NCBI RefSeq assembly: GCF_030908245.1 | Contig: NZ_JAVFJJ010000004.1 | Location: 248,001 to 312,000, forward strand | From: Sinomonas sp. ASV322 | GTDB taxonomy: Bacteria > Actinomycetota > Actinomycetes > Actinomycetales > Micrococcaceae | DNA: 64,000 nucleotides | Reading direction: 5' to 3' | Part shown: in pieces, positions 29,382 to 38,365 of the stretch | Layout of the letters: each line of letters begins with the position of its first letter | How positions within the stretch are numbered: position 1 is the first letter of the stretch | Notes under the pieces: model-generated | What the model was told of the DNA's origin: nothing | Seen by the model: the letters and a program-made list of their open reading frames with translations, nothing else | Database searches by the model: none | Translations under genes and position numbers: made by a program

Positions 29382-29545
29382 CAGAATAGAGCGTTGCGCC
29401 CGCCGGGCCCGGACTCTGCCACAGGGGAGCCGGCCAACGGACAGGGCGGCCCGCGGCCGGGTCAACTGGCGTGCGGGTGAGAGCCCCGGGCCCCACGGCC
29501 CGTGACTGAAGCGATTGACCTGTGGCAGTCGCCAGGAGTAGCACA
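29382..29545 (+). promoter_or_regulatory. Predicted promoter and structured leader of rplS
   Basis: CAGAAT at 29382-29387 is a likely -10 element, so rplS would have a leader of about 150 bases. The leader is very GC-rich and self-complementary (for example GGGCCC with GGCCCG near 29490-29500). Ribosomal-protein leader RNAs for bL19 are known in other phyla; I cannot assign this one to a described class. Confidence 0.4.
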
Positions 29546-29905
29546 ATGCATATTCTCGACTCGGTTGACGCTTCGTCCCTGCGTTCGGACATCCCGTCCT
29601 TCGCCCCCGGCGACACCATCAAGGTTCACGTCAACATCATCGAAGGCAAGAACTCGCGTATCCAGGTCTTCCAGGGCTTCGTCGTCGGCCGTCAGGGCCA
29701 CGGCGTTCGCGAGACGTTCACCGTCCGCAAGGTTTCCTTCGGCGTCGGCGTCGAGCGCACGTTCCCGGTTCACTCCCCGATCATCGACAAGATCGAGGTT
29801 GTGACCAAGGGCGACGTCCGCCGCGCGAAGCTCTACTACATGCGCGAGCTCCGGGGCAAGGCTGCCAAGATCAAGGAGAAGCGCGACTACACCGCTTCCA
29901 AGTAA
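29546..29905 (+). CDS. rplS: Large ribosomal subunit protein bL19
   Basis: bL19 sits at the 30S-50S interface. The 119-residue protein shows the family pattern [43 protein letters not shown] and [10 protein letters not shown], ending in a basic tail. ATG at 29546 has AGGAG nine bases upstream; the eight open codons before it overlap this ribosome-binding site and are not translated. A small hairpin (29911-29925) lies just behind the stop, before the first lepB. Confidence 0.97.
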   Translation: MHILDSVDASSLRSDIPSFAPGDTIKVHVNIIEGKNSRIQVFQGFVVGRQGHGVRETFTVRKVSFGVGVERTFPVHSPIIDKIEVVTKGDVRRAKLYYMRELRGKAAKIKEKRDYTASK

Positions 29906-29959
29906 GACCTGGCGATTGCATCGCCGCTTAGGCCTTACGGCTTCAGCCGCAGACGTTTC

Positions 29960-30643
29960 GTGACTTCTCCAGCAGACTCCGAACGCGGCACCCGGACCGA
30001 GCGCCGGCCCAGGCTTCTGGGCTGGCGCTCGGCGCTTCTCGGGGTGTTCGCGGCCCTCCTCGTAGGGGGGCTCGCGCGGGCGTTCATCGTCGACGTCTTC
30101 TATGTCCCCTCCGGCTCGATGGAGCCTCTCCTGGCGCCAGGCGACCGCATTGCCGTCTCCCGCACAGCCTTCGCGGGGCGGCCGGTGGCGCGCGGCGACG
30201 TCGTCGTCTTCGACGGCCGCGGCTCGCTCGCGCCCCTCGAGAGCGGGCGCGGCTGGATCGGCGACGCCGTGTGGGGCGTCGGCGCGTGGCTCGGCGTCGT
30301 CCCGAACGAGACGGCGTACGTCAAGCGCGTCGTCGGAGTCGCCGGCGACCATGTCGCGTGCTGCGCGGCGGACGGGCGTCTCACCATCAACGGTGTCCCG
30401 CTCGCCGAGCCGTACCTGTACCCGGGTGACGCGCCGAGCGACGTCAAGTTCGACGTCGTCGTCCCTCAGGGAAGGCTGTGGCTCCTCGGTGACCACCGGT
30501 CGGATTCGGTCGACTCCCGCTCGCTCCTCGGAGCGCCGGGCGGCGGGCTCATCCGCACGGATCGTGTGATCGGCGAGCCGGTCGCCATTCTGTGGCCGCT
30601 TGATAGATTGGGGGAAATGAGCACCATGAAGGGACATCAGTGA
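29960..30643 (+). CDS. lepB: Type I signal peptidase (first of two)
   Basis: Removes signal peptides from exported proteins at the outer face of the membrane. The 227-residue protein has one N-terminal membrane segment (LLGVFAALLVGGLARAFIV), then the catalytic Ser53 in VPSGSMEPLL and the general-base Lys122 in YVKRVVGVAGD, and the LepB box GDHRSDSVDSR. Length and single anchor are typical of Gram-positive signal peptidases. GTG start at 29960. It is translationally coupled (GTGA) to a second, clearly different lepB, so the organism makes at least two signal peptidases from this locus. Confidence 0.93.
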   Translation: MTSPADSERGTRTERRPRLLGWRSALLGVFAALLVGGLARAFIVDVFYVPSGSMEPLLAPGDRIAVSRTAFAGRPVARGDVVVFDGRGSLAPLESGRGWIGDAVWGVGAWLGVVPNETAYVKRVVGVAGDHVACCAADGRLTINGVPLAEPYLYPGDAPSDVKFDVVVPQGRLWLLGDHRSDSVDSRSLLGAPGGGLIRTDRVIGEPVAILWPLDRLGEMSTMKGHQ

Positions 30644-31395
30644 CGCACGGGGCCGGAACAGGATCGGACGCCGCGGATTCGGCCGCTCGTCATCACGAGG
30701 GCGCTTCGGGGAGCACGGGGAAGCCGAAGCGGAACGGATTCCTTGCGCTTCTGCGCGAGATCGCGCTCATCCTCGTGATCTCGATCGTGCTCTCGTTCGT
30801 CATCAAGACGTTCTTCTTCAAGGCGTTCTACATCCCCTCCGAGTCGATGGTGCCGACGCTCGAGGAGAACGACCGCATTTTCGTGAACCTCATGGTGCCG
30901 AGGAACTTCGCGCTCCAGCGGGGGGACGTCATTGTGTTCAAGGACACGAAGGGCTGGCTTCCGCCGTCCACGTACGGCGAACAGAACTGGTTCCAGGAGA
31001 GCTTCGAATTCATCGGCCTGCTCCCGGACACGTCGCAGCAGCACCTCATCAAGCGCCTCATCGGCCTCCCCGGCGACCATGTCGTGTGCTGCGATGCCCA
31101 GCAGCACATCACGGTGAACGGAGCCGCGCTCAGCGAGCCTTACGTCAATCCGGCCGAAATCCCGCGTCCCGTCCCGTTCGATGTGACCGTTCCGGCCGGC
31201 AAGGTGTGGGTGATGGGAGACAACCGCAACCATTCGTCCGACTCCCGCTACCACAACTCCCAAGAGCCCGGCGATGGATTCATCGACAGGGGCGACATCG
31301 AGGGCCAGGCCGTCGTCATTGCCTGGCCGCTCAACCGCCTGACCGCGCTCGGCAACTACCCCTCTACGTTCTCCTCCGTTCCGAACCCCAAGTGA
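30640..31395 (+). CDS. lepB: Type I signal peptidase (second of two)
   Basis: A 251-residue signal peptidase with a hydrophilic N-terminal stretch of about 34 residues, an anchor (EIALILVISIVLSFVIKTFF), catalytic Ser69 in IPSESMVPTL, Lys138 in HLIKRLIGLPGDH and the box GDNRNHSSDSR. Its box III is nearer to the consensus than that of the first copy. GTG at 30640 overlaps the stop of the first lepB. rnhB follows one base after the stop. Confidence 0.94.
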   Translation: MTHGAGTGSDAADSAARHHEGASGSTGKPKRNGFLALLREIALILVISIVLSFVIKTFFFKAFYIPSESMVPTLEENDRIFVNLMVPRNFALQRGDVIVFKDTKGWLPPSTYGEQNWFQESFEFIGLLPDTSQQHLIKRLIGLPGDHVVCCDAQQHITVNGAALSEPYVNPAEIPRPVPFDVTVPAGKVWVMGDNRNHSSDSRYHNSQEPGDGFIDRGDIEGQAVVIAWPLNRLTALGNYPSTFSSVPNPK

Positions 31396-31396
31396 C

Positions 31397-32143
31397 ATGA
31401 CGCCGCTCGACCACTCCACCCTCGACCGGCCGGTCGCGCCGAAGCGGCCACCCGCCGCGCCGACCCTTCGCTACGTGCGGCAGCTCGCCGCCGAGTTCGG
31501 CCCGCTGGTCGCAGGATGCGACGAGGTCGGCCGCGGCGCGCTTGCGGGGCCCGTGAGCGTCGGGGTTGTCGTGATCGATGCGCGATCTGTCAAGACCAGA
31601 ACGGTCCTGCGCGACAGCAAGCTGCTCGCCCCCGAACGGAGAATCGAGCTCGTTCCGCTCGTCCGAAAGTGGGCGGTCGCGAGCGCGGTGGGACACGCGA
31701 GCGCCGAGGAGATCGACGACGTCGGCCTCATGGAAGCGCTCCGCCTGGCAGGCGCGCGGGCCCTCGGCGAGATCGAGGCGGCCGGGGTCGTGCCCGACGT
31801 CGTCCATCTCGATGGCAACTACGATTGGCTGGGCCGCGGGGGCCAGGGATCCCTCTTCGGCGATGCGACGCCCGTGCCGACCGTTCCGGTGCGGACGATG
31901 ATCAAGGCCGACCTCAAGTGCCAGGCAGTTGCCGCTGCCAGCATTCTCGCCAAGGTCGAGCGCGACGGGCTCATGGGGCAGCTCGGCGCGCAGGACCCGC
32001 GTTTCGGCTGGGCCGTCAACAAAGGCTACGCGACCCCCGAGCATCGCGCGGCCCTCCAGTCCTTCGGGCCGACAATGTGGCACCGGCGGAGCTGGAACCT
32101 CGACCGGGCGGCGGTCGAGGCCCTCGTCGGTGATGGAAGATAG
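31397..32143 (+). CDS. rnhB: Ribonuclease HII
   Basis: RNase HII cuts RNA in RNA:DNA hybrids and single ribonucleotides in DNA. The 248-residue protein has Asp42-Glu43 in CDEVGRGALAGPV, Asp139 in VVHLDGNYD and the KADLKCQAVAAASILAKV helix typical of rnhB, with MWHRRSWN near the C terminus. ATG at 31397, one base after the lepB stop. It carries an N-terminal extension of about 30 residues before the fold. Confidence 0.95.
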   Translation: MTPLDHSTLDRPVAPKRPPAAPTLRYVRQLAAEFGPLVAGCDEVGRGALAGPVSVGVVVIDARSVKTRTVLRDSKLLAPERRIELVPLVRKWAVASAVGHASAEEIDDVGLMEALRLAGARALGEIEAAGVVPDVVHLDGNYDWLGRGGQGSLFGDATPVPTVPVRTMIKADLKCQAVAAASILAKVERDGLMGQLGAQDPRFGWAVNKGYATPEHRAALQSFGPTMWHRRSWNLDRAAVEALVGDGR

Positions 32144-32147
32144 GACT

Positions 32148-32471
32148 ATGAGCGCAGAAGACCTCGAGAACTATGAGACCGACATGGAGCTCCAGCTCTA
32201 CCGGGAGTACCGCGATGTCGTCTCGCTCTTCAGCTACGTCGTGGAGACCGAGCGTCGGTTCTACCTCGCCAACCACGTCGACCTCCAGGCGCGGTCTGCC
32301 GACGGCGAGGTGTACTTTGATCTGACCCTCCAGGATGCGTGGGTCTGGGACGTCTACCGCAGCGCGCGCTTCGTCAAGAGCGTTCGGGTGATCACGTTCA
32401 AGGACGTGAATGTCGAGGAGCTTCCCAAGGTCGAGGACCTTGCCCTCCCGAAGGACGGCCTGGGCACGTAG
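32148..32471 (+). CDS. DUF2469 protein
   Basis: A 107-residue acidic protein beginning MSAEDLENYETDMELQLYRE, a highly conserved actinobacterial family of unknown function that nearly always sits between rnhB and yraN. Conserved aromatic patches (FSYVVETERRFYLAN, DAWVWDVYRSARF) are present. ATG at 32148 is the family start; an ATG at 32133 would add five residues. There is no signal or membrane segment. Confidence 0.9.
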   Translation: MSAEDLENYETDMELQLYREYRDVVSLFSYVVETERRFYLANHVDLQARSADGEVYFDLTLQDAWVWDVYRSARFVKSVRVITFKDVNVEELPKVEDLALPKDGLGT

Positions 32472-32583
32472 CCGCGGTGGGTTGCCGCGGGGTTAGTCCT
32501 CAACAGGGATTCCCGAGGCGATTCGTCCACATAGCGCGGACTCGCCATGGGGTCCTGCGCTGGGTGCTGGCAGTGTAGGCCGC

Positions 32584-32943
32584 ATGAGGGCAAAAGACCG
32601 GGTGGGCCAGCGCGGCGAACGCCTCGCTGAGGCGTACCTCGACACGATCGGCTTCACCGTGCTGGACCGGAATTGGCGGGGGGTCGGCGGCGAACTCGAT
32701 CTCGTGGCCCTCGACGGAGACGTCTTGGTTGCGGTGGAGGTCAAGGCGAGGTCCTCATGGGCGTTCGGCCATCCATTCGAAGCGGTCGACGGCGCCAAGC
32801 TGGCTCGCATCGTCCGGCTCGCTGCAGCGTGGGCCCGCGAGAACGGCCAGCTGAAGCGGGCGCGGCGCGTGGACGTCGTGGCCGTGACCGGCATCGGGCG
32901 AACCGACACGCCGCTCATCGAGCATCTCCGGGGCGTTGCTTAG
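32584..32943 (+). CDS. yraN: UPF0102 (YraN family) protein
   Basis: A 119-residue protein with a restriction-endonuclease-like core: GERLAEAYLDTIGF, GGELDLVALDGDVLVAVEVKAR. The Glu-Asp and Glu-x-Lys residues of a PD-(D/E)XK nuclease fold are in place, although a cellular function is not established. It usually heads the comM-dprA uptake cluster; here comM is separated from it by an inverted DUF998 gene. A TGTAGG sequence 6 bases before the ATG may be a -10 element, giving a leaderless or nearly leaderless message. Confidence 0.9.
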   Translation: MRAKDRVGQRGERLAEAYLDTIGFTVLDRNWRGVGGELDLVALDGDVLVAVEVKARSSWAFGHPFEAVDGAKLARIVRLAAAWARENGQLKRARRVDVVAVTGIGRTDTPLIEHLRGVA

Positions 32944-32975
32944 CGGTGGTTGTGGGCGCGCCCTCGGGGTCTCGG

Positions 32976-34037
32976 TCACGGGATGCGCGCATCTGCCCCA
33001 TCGAAGGACGGATAGGACTGTGACGCCGCCTGGCTCGCGACGTCGACACCGGGCTCGCCGCCCTCGGCATCAGGATTGCTGCTGAAGAGTGTGACACCCT
33101 CGTCCGGCGAAGGCGGCACGTGAGCGTGCTTGCCGGCCTTCTTGGCCCGCCGCTCCGCGCGTGCACCGCTGCCGAGCGTCAGCCCCAGAATGCTCATCCC
33201 GGCAATGAAGCCGTAGACGACGGACCGCTCGTACCACCCGCGCGGATACGCGTGGTTCGGGTCAAGCCATCCCCAGCTGAGCGCGAGGAGCATGTAGCCC
33301 CCGTACGAAGCCCAGATCGCCGTGAAGAACATCGCGATCGCGACGAAAGGTCGGGGTGTCCACCAGAGGACCGCGAGGAACAGCACCGTGAACACCGAAC
33401 AGACGAGGAACGCTTCTGTGCTGTACACGTGCATCGGTGTGTTGTAGTCCTCAGGGAAGGCGCCGACGCCGACGAGGGATGCGCCTGCACATGCCATGAG
33501 GAACCGGGTGAAGTTCGTCACATGGTGGCGCCAGCCGACTCGATGGTCAAAGTGCTCTCCGACAACATGTCGGGCTACGCGTCTCGCTTCGCTGATGCGG
33601 ACGTCGCCGGGCTCGGTGGGGCGGGTGGTCGCGTCCTTGAACCGTTCGTGGTGGCCGCCGACCCGGAGCACAGTTGACGTGATCAGCGCCGCCGCGACGA
33701 CGATCCCGGCCCCCAGGGAGATGAGCGACAGGTCCATCATCGGAAACAGGGGAGAGCAGATGTTGCGCGCGTAGACGCTGCCGACATCCCGAGGCTGGCA
33801 GCCGCGGGCCCCGAGGTCGCTGATGAAGTACTGCCAGTAGTCGTAGGTCACGTAGTTGAGGGGCGGTTGCCTCGTCGGATCTACCCATGCGACGGCCGCG
33901 ACGCGCTCGACGACGAAGTACAGCAGCAGACTTCGGGCGGCCCACGATCCGATGATGTGCCGGGTGTCAGCAAGGCCGGGGCAACGCGCAGCCGTCCAGG
34001 GCGTGAAGATGCTCGCGAGGATGGCTTTGGGGTTCAT
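32976..34037 (-). CDS. DUF998-like integral membrane protein
   Basis: A 353-residue protein with an N-terminal membrane segment, the YFISDLGARGC motif reminiscent of DUF998 proteins and about six further hydrophobic segments, ending in a hydrophilic 70-residue tail with a basic patch (RAERRAKKAGKHAH). Start ATG 34035-34037 (MNPKAILASIF) is chosen; the longer open frame upstream is not protein-like. It lies antisense between yraN and comM, which are normally adjacent, and G+C is visibly lower than in its neighbours, so it looks like an insertion. Function unknown. Its stop faces that of yraN, 32 bases apart. Confidence 0.75.
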   Translation of the reverse strand: MNPKAILASIFTPWTAARCPGLADTRHIIGSWAARSLLLYFVVERVAAVAWVDPTRQPPLNYVTYDYWQYFISDLGARGCQPRDVGSVYARNICSPLFPMMDLSLISLGAGIVVAAALITSTVLRVGGHHERFKDATTRPTEPGDVRISEARRVARHVVGEHFDHRVGWRHHVTNFTRFLMACAGASLVGVGAFPEDYNTPMHVYSTEAFLVCSVFTVLFLAVLWWTPRPFVAIAMFFTAIWASYGGYMLLALSWGWLDPNHAYPRGWYERSVVYGFIAGMSILGLTLGSGARAERRAKKAGKHAHVPPSPDEGVTLFSSNPDAEGGEPGVDVASQAASQSYPSFDGADARIP

Positions 34038-34342
34038 GGCGACGATTAACGCGCTTCGATGGATAAATATCAAGGGGCTTGTTGGACATGACCGAAAACG
34101 TAGGCCTACCGGATGTGCGCTGTCGATTCGCGGCAGGCTGATGCCAGTTCGCCAATCGTCCTCCACAGAGGTTTTTTGGGCGCTCCATCCACATGGGGAC
34201 CCATCAGCGCGACAGCCTCGCATCGTACCCGGCAGGGTGGACTCATGGGGGAAAGAGAAGCGACGGCACCCGCCCGACCGTGCTGTTTTGGGGACTGCAC
34301 TCGGTGGCGGATAGGCCGTCCGGGGCTGGATGGGCGGCATGC
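34038..34342. other. Intergenic region between the DUF998 gene and comM
   Basis: This stretch of about 305 bases is more AT-rich than its surroundings, especially 34045-34080, where a TATTTATC-like promoter for the DUF998 gene could lie on the minus strand. GTAGGCCTAC at 34102-34111 is a perfect 10-base palindrome. I see no convincing small gene, RNA or mobile-element end. Confidence 0.4.
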
Positions 34343-35920
34343 GTGAGTGGGGTCGGGAGGGCTCTCGGGATCGGTCTCGTGGGGCTCAATGGGTATCTCG
34401 TCGAGGTCGAGGCCGATATCGGCCAGACCCTCCCGGCGTTCGTCCTGCTGGGGCTTCCAGATTCGGCGTTGAACGAGGCCAAGGAGCGGGTGCGGTCGGC
34501 GGCGCAGAACTCAGGCATTCCGCTGAGCCGCCGGAAGATCACGGTCAATCTCCTGCCGGCGGCCCTGTCGAAGAGGGGCACGGCGTTCGATCTCGCGATC
34601 ACGGTGGCGGCACTCGCCGCCGCGGGGGACATCCGCGTCCCAGCTGAGACAGTGTTCATCGCCGAGCTGGGGCTCGACGGGCGTCTTCGTCCGGTGCAGG
34701 GCATTCTTCCTGCCGTGATGGCGGCCGTGCGCGCTGGGCACCCCGACATCGTCGTGGCAGCGGCCAATGGCCCCGAGGCGAGGCTCGTTCCGGGGGCGCG
34801 GGTCCATGAGTATGAGAGCCTGGGCGGGCTCGTGCTCGACCTCGGGGCGGATCCGCTCAAGGTGCTCCTTCCGGAGCCCGGCTCCGACGCGGCTATGGCC
34901 GAGGCGGTCGTTCGCCGCGCGGATGCGGGAAGCGAGGGCGGGGCGATCCCAGAGAGCGGGAGCCCCGACCTCCGCGACGTTGCAGGCCAGGCCGACGCGC
35001 GGGCGGCGCTCGAGGTTGCCGCGGCGGGCGGGCATCATCTCTTCATGCTCGGCCCGCCCGGGGTGGGAAAGACCATGCTGGCCGAGCGTCTGCCGGGGAT
35101 CCTGCCTGACCTGGACGACGAGGCTGCCATGGAGGTCACTGCGATTCACTCCCTCTCGAAGCTCCCGAGCGCGACACGGGAACTCGTGCGCCGACCGCCC
35201 TTCGAGAGCCCCCACCACACCGCGAGCCAGGTCGCGATCATCGGCGGCGGCTCGGGAATCCCGCGCCCAGGCGCAGCCTCGCGGGCCCACAGAGGCATCC
35301 TCTTCCTCGACGAGGCGCCGGAGTTTGGGGGCCGGACGCTTGATTCGCTTCGCCAGCCGCTCGAGAGCGGAGAGGTGTCGATCCATCGATCGGCGGGGCA
35401 CGCCACCTACCCGGCGCGTTTTCAGCTCGTGCTCGCGGCCAATCCTTGCCCTTGCGGGCAATCGTCGGGGAAAGGCCTGCAGTGCACGTGCACGCCCCAG
35501 GCGCGCCGCCGCTACCTCGCGCGGCTCTCGGGACCGCTGCTCGATCGCGTCGACATTCAGGTGGGCGTGAGACAGCCTTCGACCTACGACCTGGCCTCGA
35601 ACGAGCCAGCCGAGGCCTCAGCGGTCGTGGCGGCCAGGGTCAGGGCGGCGCGCGAGCGCCAGACCGAGCGGCTCGCGCCCTATGGCCTCCACACCAATGC
35701 CGAGATCCCGGGACGCCTCCTCAGGGGGCCGTTTCGGCCACCTCCGTCGGCCATCCGCACCCTTGAGCAAGCACTCGAGCGGGGCACTCTGACGGCCCGA
35801 GGATACGACCGGGTTCTTCGCGTGGCCTGGTCGATCGCCGACCTCGCCGGGCACGACGTGCCGGACGATGACGATGTGGGACAGGCGTTGGTTTTCCGAA
35901 CGATAGAGGGGGGTCGCTGA
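34343..35920 (+). CDS. comM: YifB/ComM family Mg-chelatase-like AAA ATPase
   Basis: A hexameric AAA+ helicase relative; ComM promotes branch migration during natural transformation in other bacteria. The 525-residue protein has the N-terminal ChlI domain (LGIGLVGLNGYLVEVEADIG, LPDSALNEAKERVR), Walker A GPPGVGKTM near residue 237, Walker B GILFLDEAPEF near 318, a cysteine-rich loop NPCPCG...CTCT and a C-terminal lid. GTG at 34343 matches the family N terminus. The stop overlaps the dprA start (TGATG). Together with dprA it suggests DNA-uptake potential, but comEC/comEA are not in the window. Confidence 0.93.
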   Translation: MSGVGRALGIGLVGLNGYLVEVEADIGQTLPAFVLLGLPDSALNEAKERVRSAAQNSGIPLSRRKITVNLLPAALSKRGTAFDLAITVAALAAAGDIRVPAETVFIAELGLDGRLRPVQGILPAVMAAVRAGHPDIVVAAANGPEARLVPGARVHEYESLGGLVLDLGADPLKVLLPEPGSDAAMAEAVVRRADAGSEGGAIPESGSPDLRDVAGQADARAALEVAAAGGHHLFMLGPPGVGKTMLAERLPGILPDLDDEAAMEVTAIHSLSKLPSATRELVRRPPFESPHHTASQVAIIGGGSGIPRPGAASRAHRGILFLDEAPEFGGRTLDSLRQPLESGEVSIHRSAGHATYPARFQLVLAANPCPCGQSSGKGLQCTCTPQARRRYLARLSGPLLDRVDIQVGVRQPSTYDLASNEPAEASAVVAARVRAARERQTERLAPYGLHTNAEIPGRLLRGPFRPPPSAIRTLEQALERGTLTARGYDRVLRVAWSIADLAGHDVPDDDDVGQALVFRTIEGGR

Positions 35921-37152
35921 TGGGAGGCGTTCAGTTTAGGGGAGCTGGCCTAGGGGTTCCGATCGAAGGAGGCCTGGGGGACGCGAGGATCGCTCGTGCG
36001 GCGCTGACCCGCCTGATTGAACCGGGCGATCGGACGGGTGCGGCGCTCGTGGCAGCGCTCGGTCCGGTCGCGGCGCTCGCCGTGGCGACCGGCCGAACTC
36101 GCGCCGACCAAGGCCTCGATGCCGAGATCGGCCAACGCGTCGTCGAGGGCGGGGCGAAGCGTTGGGAGGGAGTCGCTACGGCGCAGGAGCGGTGGCGAGG
36201 CCGGGTAGCCCACCTCGCGCCGGAGCGTGATCTCGAGACCATCGCCCGCTTCGGAGGGAGGCTCGTCATCCCTGAGGACGCCGAGTGGCCTGAGGGGTTC
36301 GACGACCTCGGCGAGCAGGCTCCGATCGGGCTCTGGGTGCGGGGGGAAGAACGCGTCGCAACACCGAGACGCAGCGTGGCCGTGGTGGGGTCACGGGCGG
36401 CCACCAGTTACGGCCTGGAAGTCGCGGGCGAGATCTCGAAGGGGCTCGCGGACCGCGGAGTCACGGTCGTCAGTGGGGGAGCGTACGGCATCGATGCCCA
36501 GGCCCATCGAGCGGCTCTCGCGTCGTCTGGCTCGGCGCTCCCGACCGTCGCCGTCATGGCGGGAGGACTCGATCGGTACTATCCATCGGGCAACGAGGAG
36601 CTCTTGCGGGCTGTCGCACGTCGCGGCCTCTTGGTCTCCGAGGTGCCGCCAGGAGGCGCCCCGACCCGACACAGGTTCCTGCGCAGGAACCGGCTCATCG
36701 CGGCCCTCGCCGGCGTCACCGTCGTGGTCGAAGCCCAAGCGCGGTCGGGTGCCCTCAGCACGGTGAATCACGCGGTGGACCTCGGCCGTCTCATCGCCGC
36801 GGTGCCCGGTCCGGTTTACAGCATCAACTCCGTGGGATGCCATCGCCTCCTGCGCAACGGCGCGGCCGTCTGCGTCACCGATGCCCAGGAGGTGTGGGAG
36901 CTGCTCGCGCCAGCGGGTGAAGGGCTTCCCGAGGAGGAAACGGGCAGAAAAGCCGTTCATGACGGGCTGTCCATTGAGGATGTGCTCGTCCTCGACTCCC
37001 TTCCCTTGCGCAGCGGGGCGTCTGTGGACAGCATCGCCTCCGTCGCCGGGCTGAGCCCCGGGCAGGTGCGCGCCGGTCTGGGCAGGCTTCAGCTCCTCGG
37101 CCTTTGCACTCGGGCAGGAGAGGGCTGGAAGCGCACGAAGGAGGGCGCATGA
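35920..37152 (+). CDS. dprA: DNA-processing protein DprA
   Basis: DprA binds incoming single-stranded DNA and loads RecA. The 410-residue protein has the Rossmann-fold core: VAVVGSRAATSYG, VSGGAYGIDAQAHRAAL, GGLDRYYPSGN and EVPPGGAPTRHRFLRRNRLIA. A winged-helix domain forms the last 60 residues. The N-terminal 100 residues are less conserved, as usual. ATG at 35920 overlaps the comM stop. A 10-base tandem repeat follows, before xerC. Confidence 0.93.
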   Translation: MGGVQFRGAGLGVPIEGGLGDARIARAALTRLIEPGDRTGAALVAALGPVAALAVATGRTRADQGLDAEIGQRVVEGGAKRWEGVATAQERWRGRVAHLAPERDLETIARFGGRLVIPEDAEWPEGFDDLGEQAPIGLWVRGEERVATPRRSVAVVGSRAATSYGLEVAGEISKGLADRGVTVVSGGAYGIDAQAHRAALASSGSALPTVAVMAGGLDRYYPSGNEELLRAVARRGLLVSEVPPGGAPTRHRFLRRNRLIAALAGVTVVVEAQARSGALSTVNHAVDLGRLIAAVPGPVYSINSVGCHRLLRNGAAVCVTDAQEVWELLAPAGEGLPEEETGRKAVHDGLSIEDVLVLDSLPLRSGASVDSIASVAGLSPGQVRAGLGRLQLLGLCTRAGEGWKRTKEGA

Positions 37153-37170
37153 TCCGAGGCCGGGCCTGCG

Positions 37171-37240
37171 CACGAGCCCGCCCGAGCCCGCCCGCGCGCG
37201 CCTGAGCGCGCCTGAGCCCGCACGAGCCCGCCGGCGCGCG
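37171..37240. repeat. Tandem repeat with a 10-base period, seven copies
   Basis: Seven consecutive 10-base units run from 37171 to 37240 with consensus CCCGAGCCCG: cacgagcccg, cccgagcccg, cccgcgcgcg, cctgagcgcg, cctgagcccg, cacgagcccg, ccggcgcgcg. The array begins 18 bases behind the dprA stop. It may expand or contract between strains. Confidence 0.75.
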
Positions 37241-37302
37241 ATCGACCGGTGTCGTGGGAGTGTCGGCTTGTTCCAGACCGGCGAGGCCGCGAGAGTGGGA
37301 AC

Positions 37303-38229
37303 GTGCACGATGCGACGCCGTTGGCTGCGGGACTGAGGGGCCCCTTTGAGGGCTTCCTGCGCCATCTCGAGCTGGGGCGTGGCCGCTCCGCCCACACGGT
37401 TCGTGCCTACGAGGGCGACTTGGTCTCGATGCTCAGTTCCGCCGAACAGGACGGAGCCCGCGAGCTGAGCGACATCGACCTTGCACTGTTGCGGCGCTGG
37501 CTCGGGCGCCAAAGCGAGTCGGGCCTCTCGCGGTCAACGCTAGCCCGCCGTACCGCCGCAGTGCGTTCCTTTGCCGGGTGGGCCGTCCGTGAAGGCCTCC
37601 TTGAGACGGATCCGTCGCTTCGGCTTGCTTCTCCCAAACGCCACCAACACCTTCCCGAGGTGCTGCACGAAGAGCAGACACGCCGCATGCTGTCCGGCCT
37701 TGCCGATGCAGCGGACGACGGCGACCCCGTGGCGATGCGAGACGCCGCCCTCGTCGAGGTGCTGTACGCAACCGGAATTCGCGTTTCCGAGCTTGTCGGT
37801 TTGGATATCGATGACGTTGACCTCCAGGCCCTCACGATCCGTGTCCTCGGGAAGGGCAACAAGGAGCGCACGGTGCCGTTCGGCGTCCCTGCCGCCAACG
37901 CGTTGGTTCGGTGGCTGGGGGCCCGCCGCGCGCTCGCGATCGAGACTAGCGGGTCCGCCCTGTTCCTGGGTCGGCGTGGCGCGCGGTTGGGGCAGCGCCA
38001 AGCGAGGGATACGGTCGATGCGTCTCTCCGCGGCCTGGGGGACACCGCTGCGCGGGGACCCCACGCGCTCCGCCACACCGCGGCGACGCACCTCCTCGAC
38101 GGCGGGGCTGATCTCCGTTCGGTGCAAGAGCTGCTTGGCCACTCGAGCCTCGCGACGACCCAGCTCTACACTCACGTCTCCGTCGAGCGTCTCCGCTCGA
38201 GCTACGTCCAGGCCCATCCGCGCGCGTAG
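37303..38229 (+). CDS. xerC: Tyrosine recombinase XerC
   Basis: XerC with XerD resolves chromosome dimers at dif. The 308-residue protein has the N-terminal SAM-like core-binding domain ([21 protein letters not shown]) and the catalytic domain with Arg in [11 protein letters not shown], Lys in [11 protein letters not shown], His-x-x-Arg in [11 protein letters not shown], the second His in [13 protein letters not shown] and Tyr289. GTG at 37303 gives the usual XerC length; a GTG at 37249 would add 18 residues. It closes the yraN-comM-dprA-xerC cluster. Confidence 0.9.
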   Translation: MHDATPLAAGLRGPFEGFLRHLELGRGRSAHTVRAYEGDLVSMLSSAEQDGARELSDIDLALLRRWLGRQSESGLSRSTLARRTAAVRSFAGWAVREGLLETDPSLRLASPKRHQHLPEVLHEEQTRRMLSGLADAADDGDPVAMRDAALVEVLYATGIRVSELVGLDIDDVDLQALTIRVLGKGNKERTVPFGVPAANALVRWLGARRALAIETSGSALFLGRRGARLGQRQARDTVDASLRGLGDTAARGPHALRHTAATHLLDGGADLRSVQELLGHSSLATTQLYTHVSVERLRSSYVQAHPRA

Positions 38230-38365
38230 CCCCGCAGTCCAGGCCCACGGCTCGCCTGCCTGGATCACGGCGTGGCCGCTCGGGCCTTCCATGACGAGAA
38301 GGCAACGTTTGGTCTTTCCCTCGGCGCGTCGCGGCGCGCTGCTGGCGGAATGTGCAATGGTCCGG

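Noticed and set aside
33000..34340. Insertion sequence or integrative element carrying the DUF998 gene
   Set aside because: No transposase, integrase, terminal inverted repeats or target duplication visible at either side.
37171..37240. Possible CRISPR-like array
   Set aside because: Units are only 10 bases, contiguous and without spacers; no cas genes in the window.
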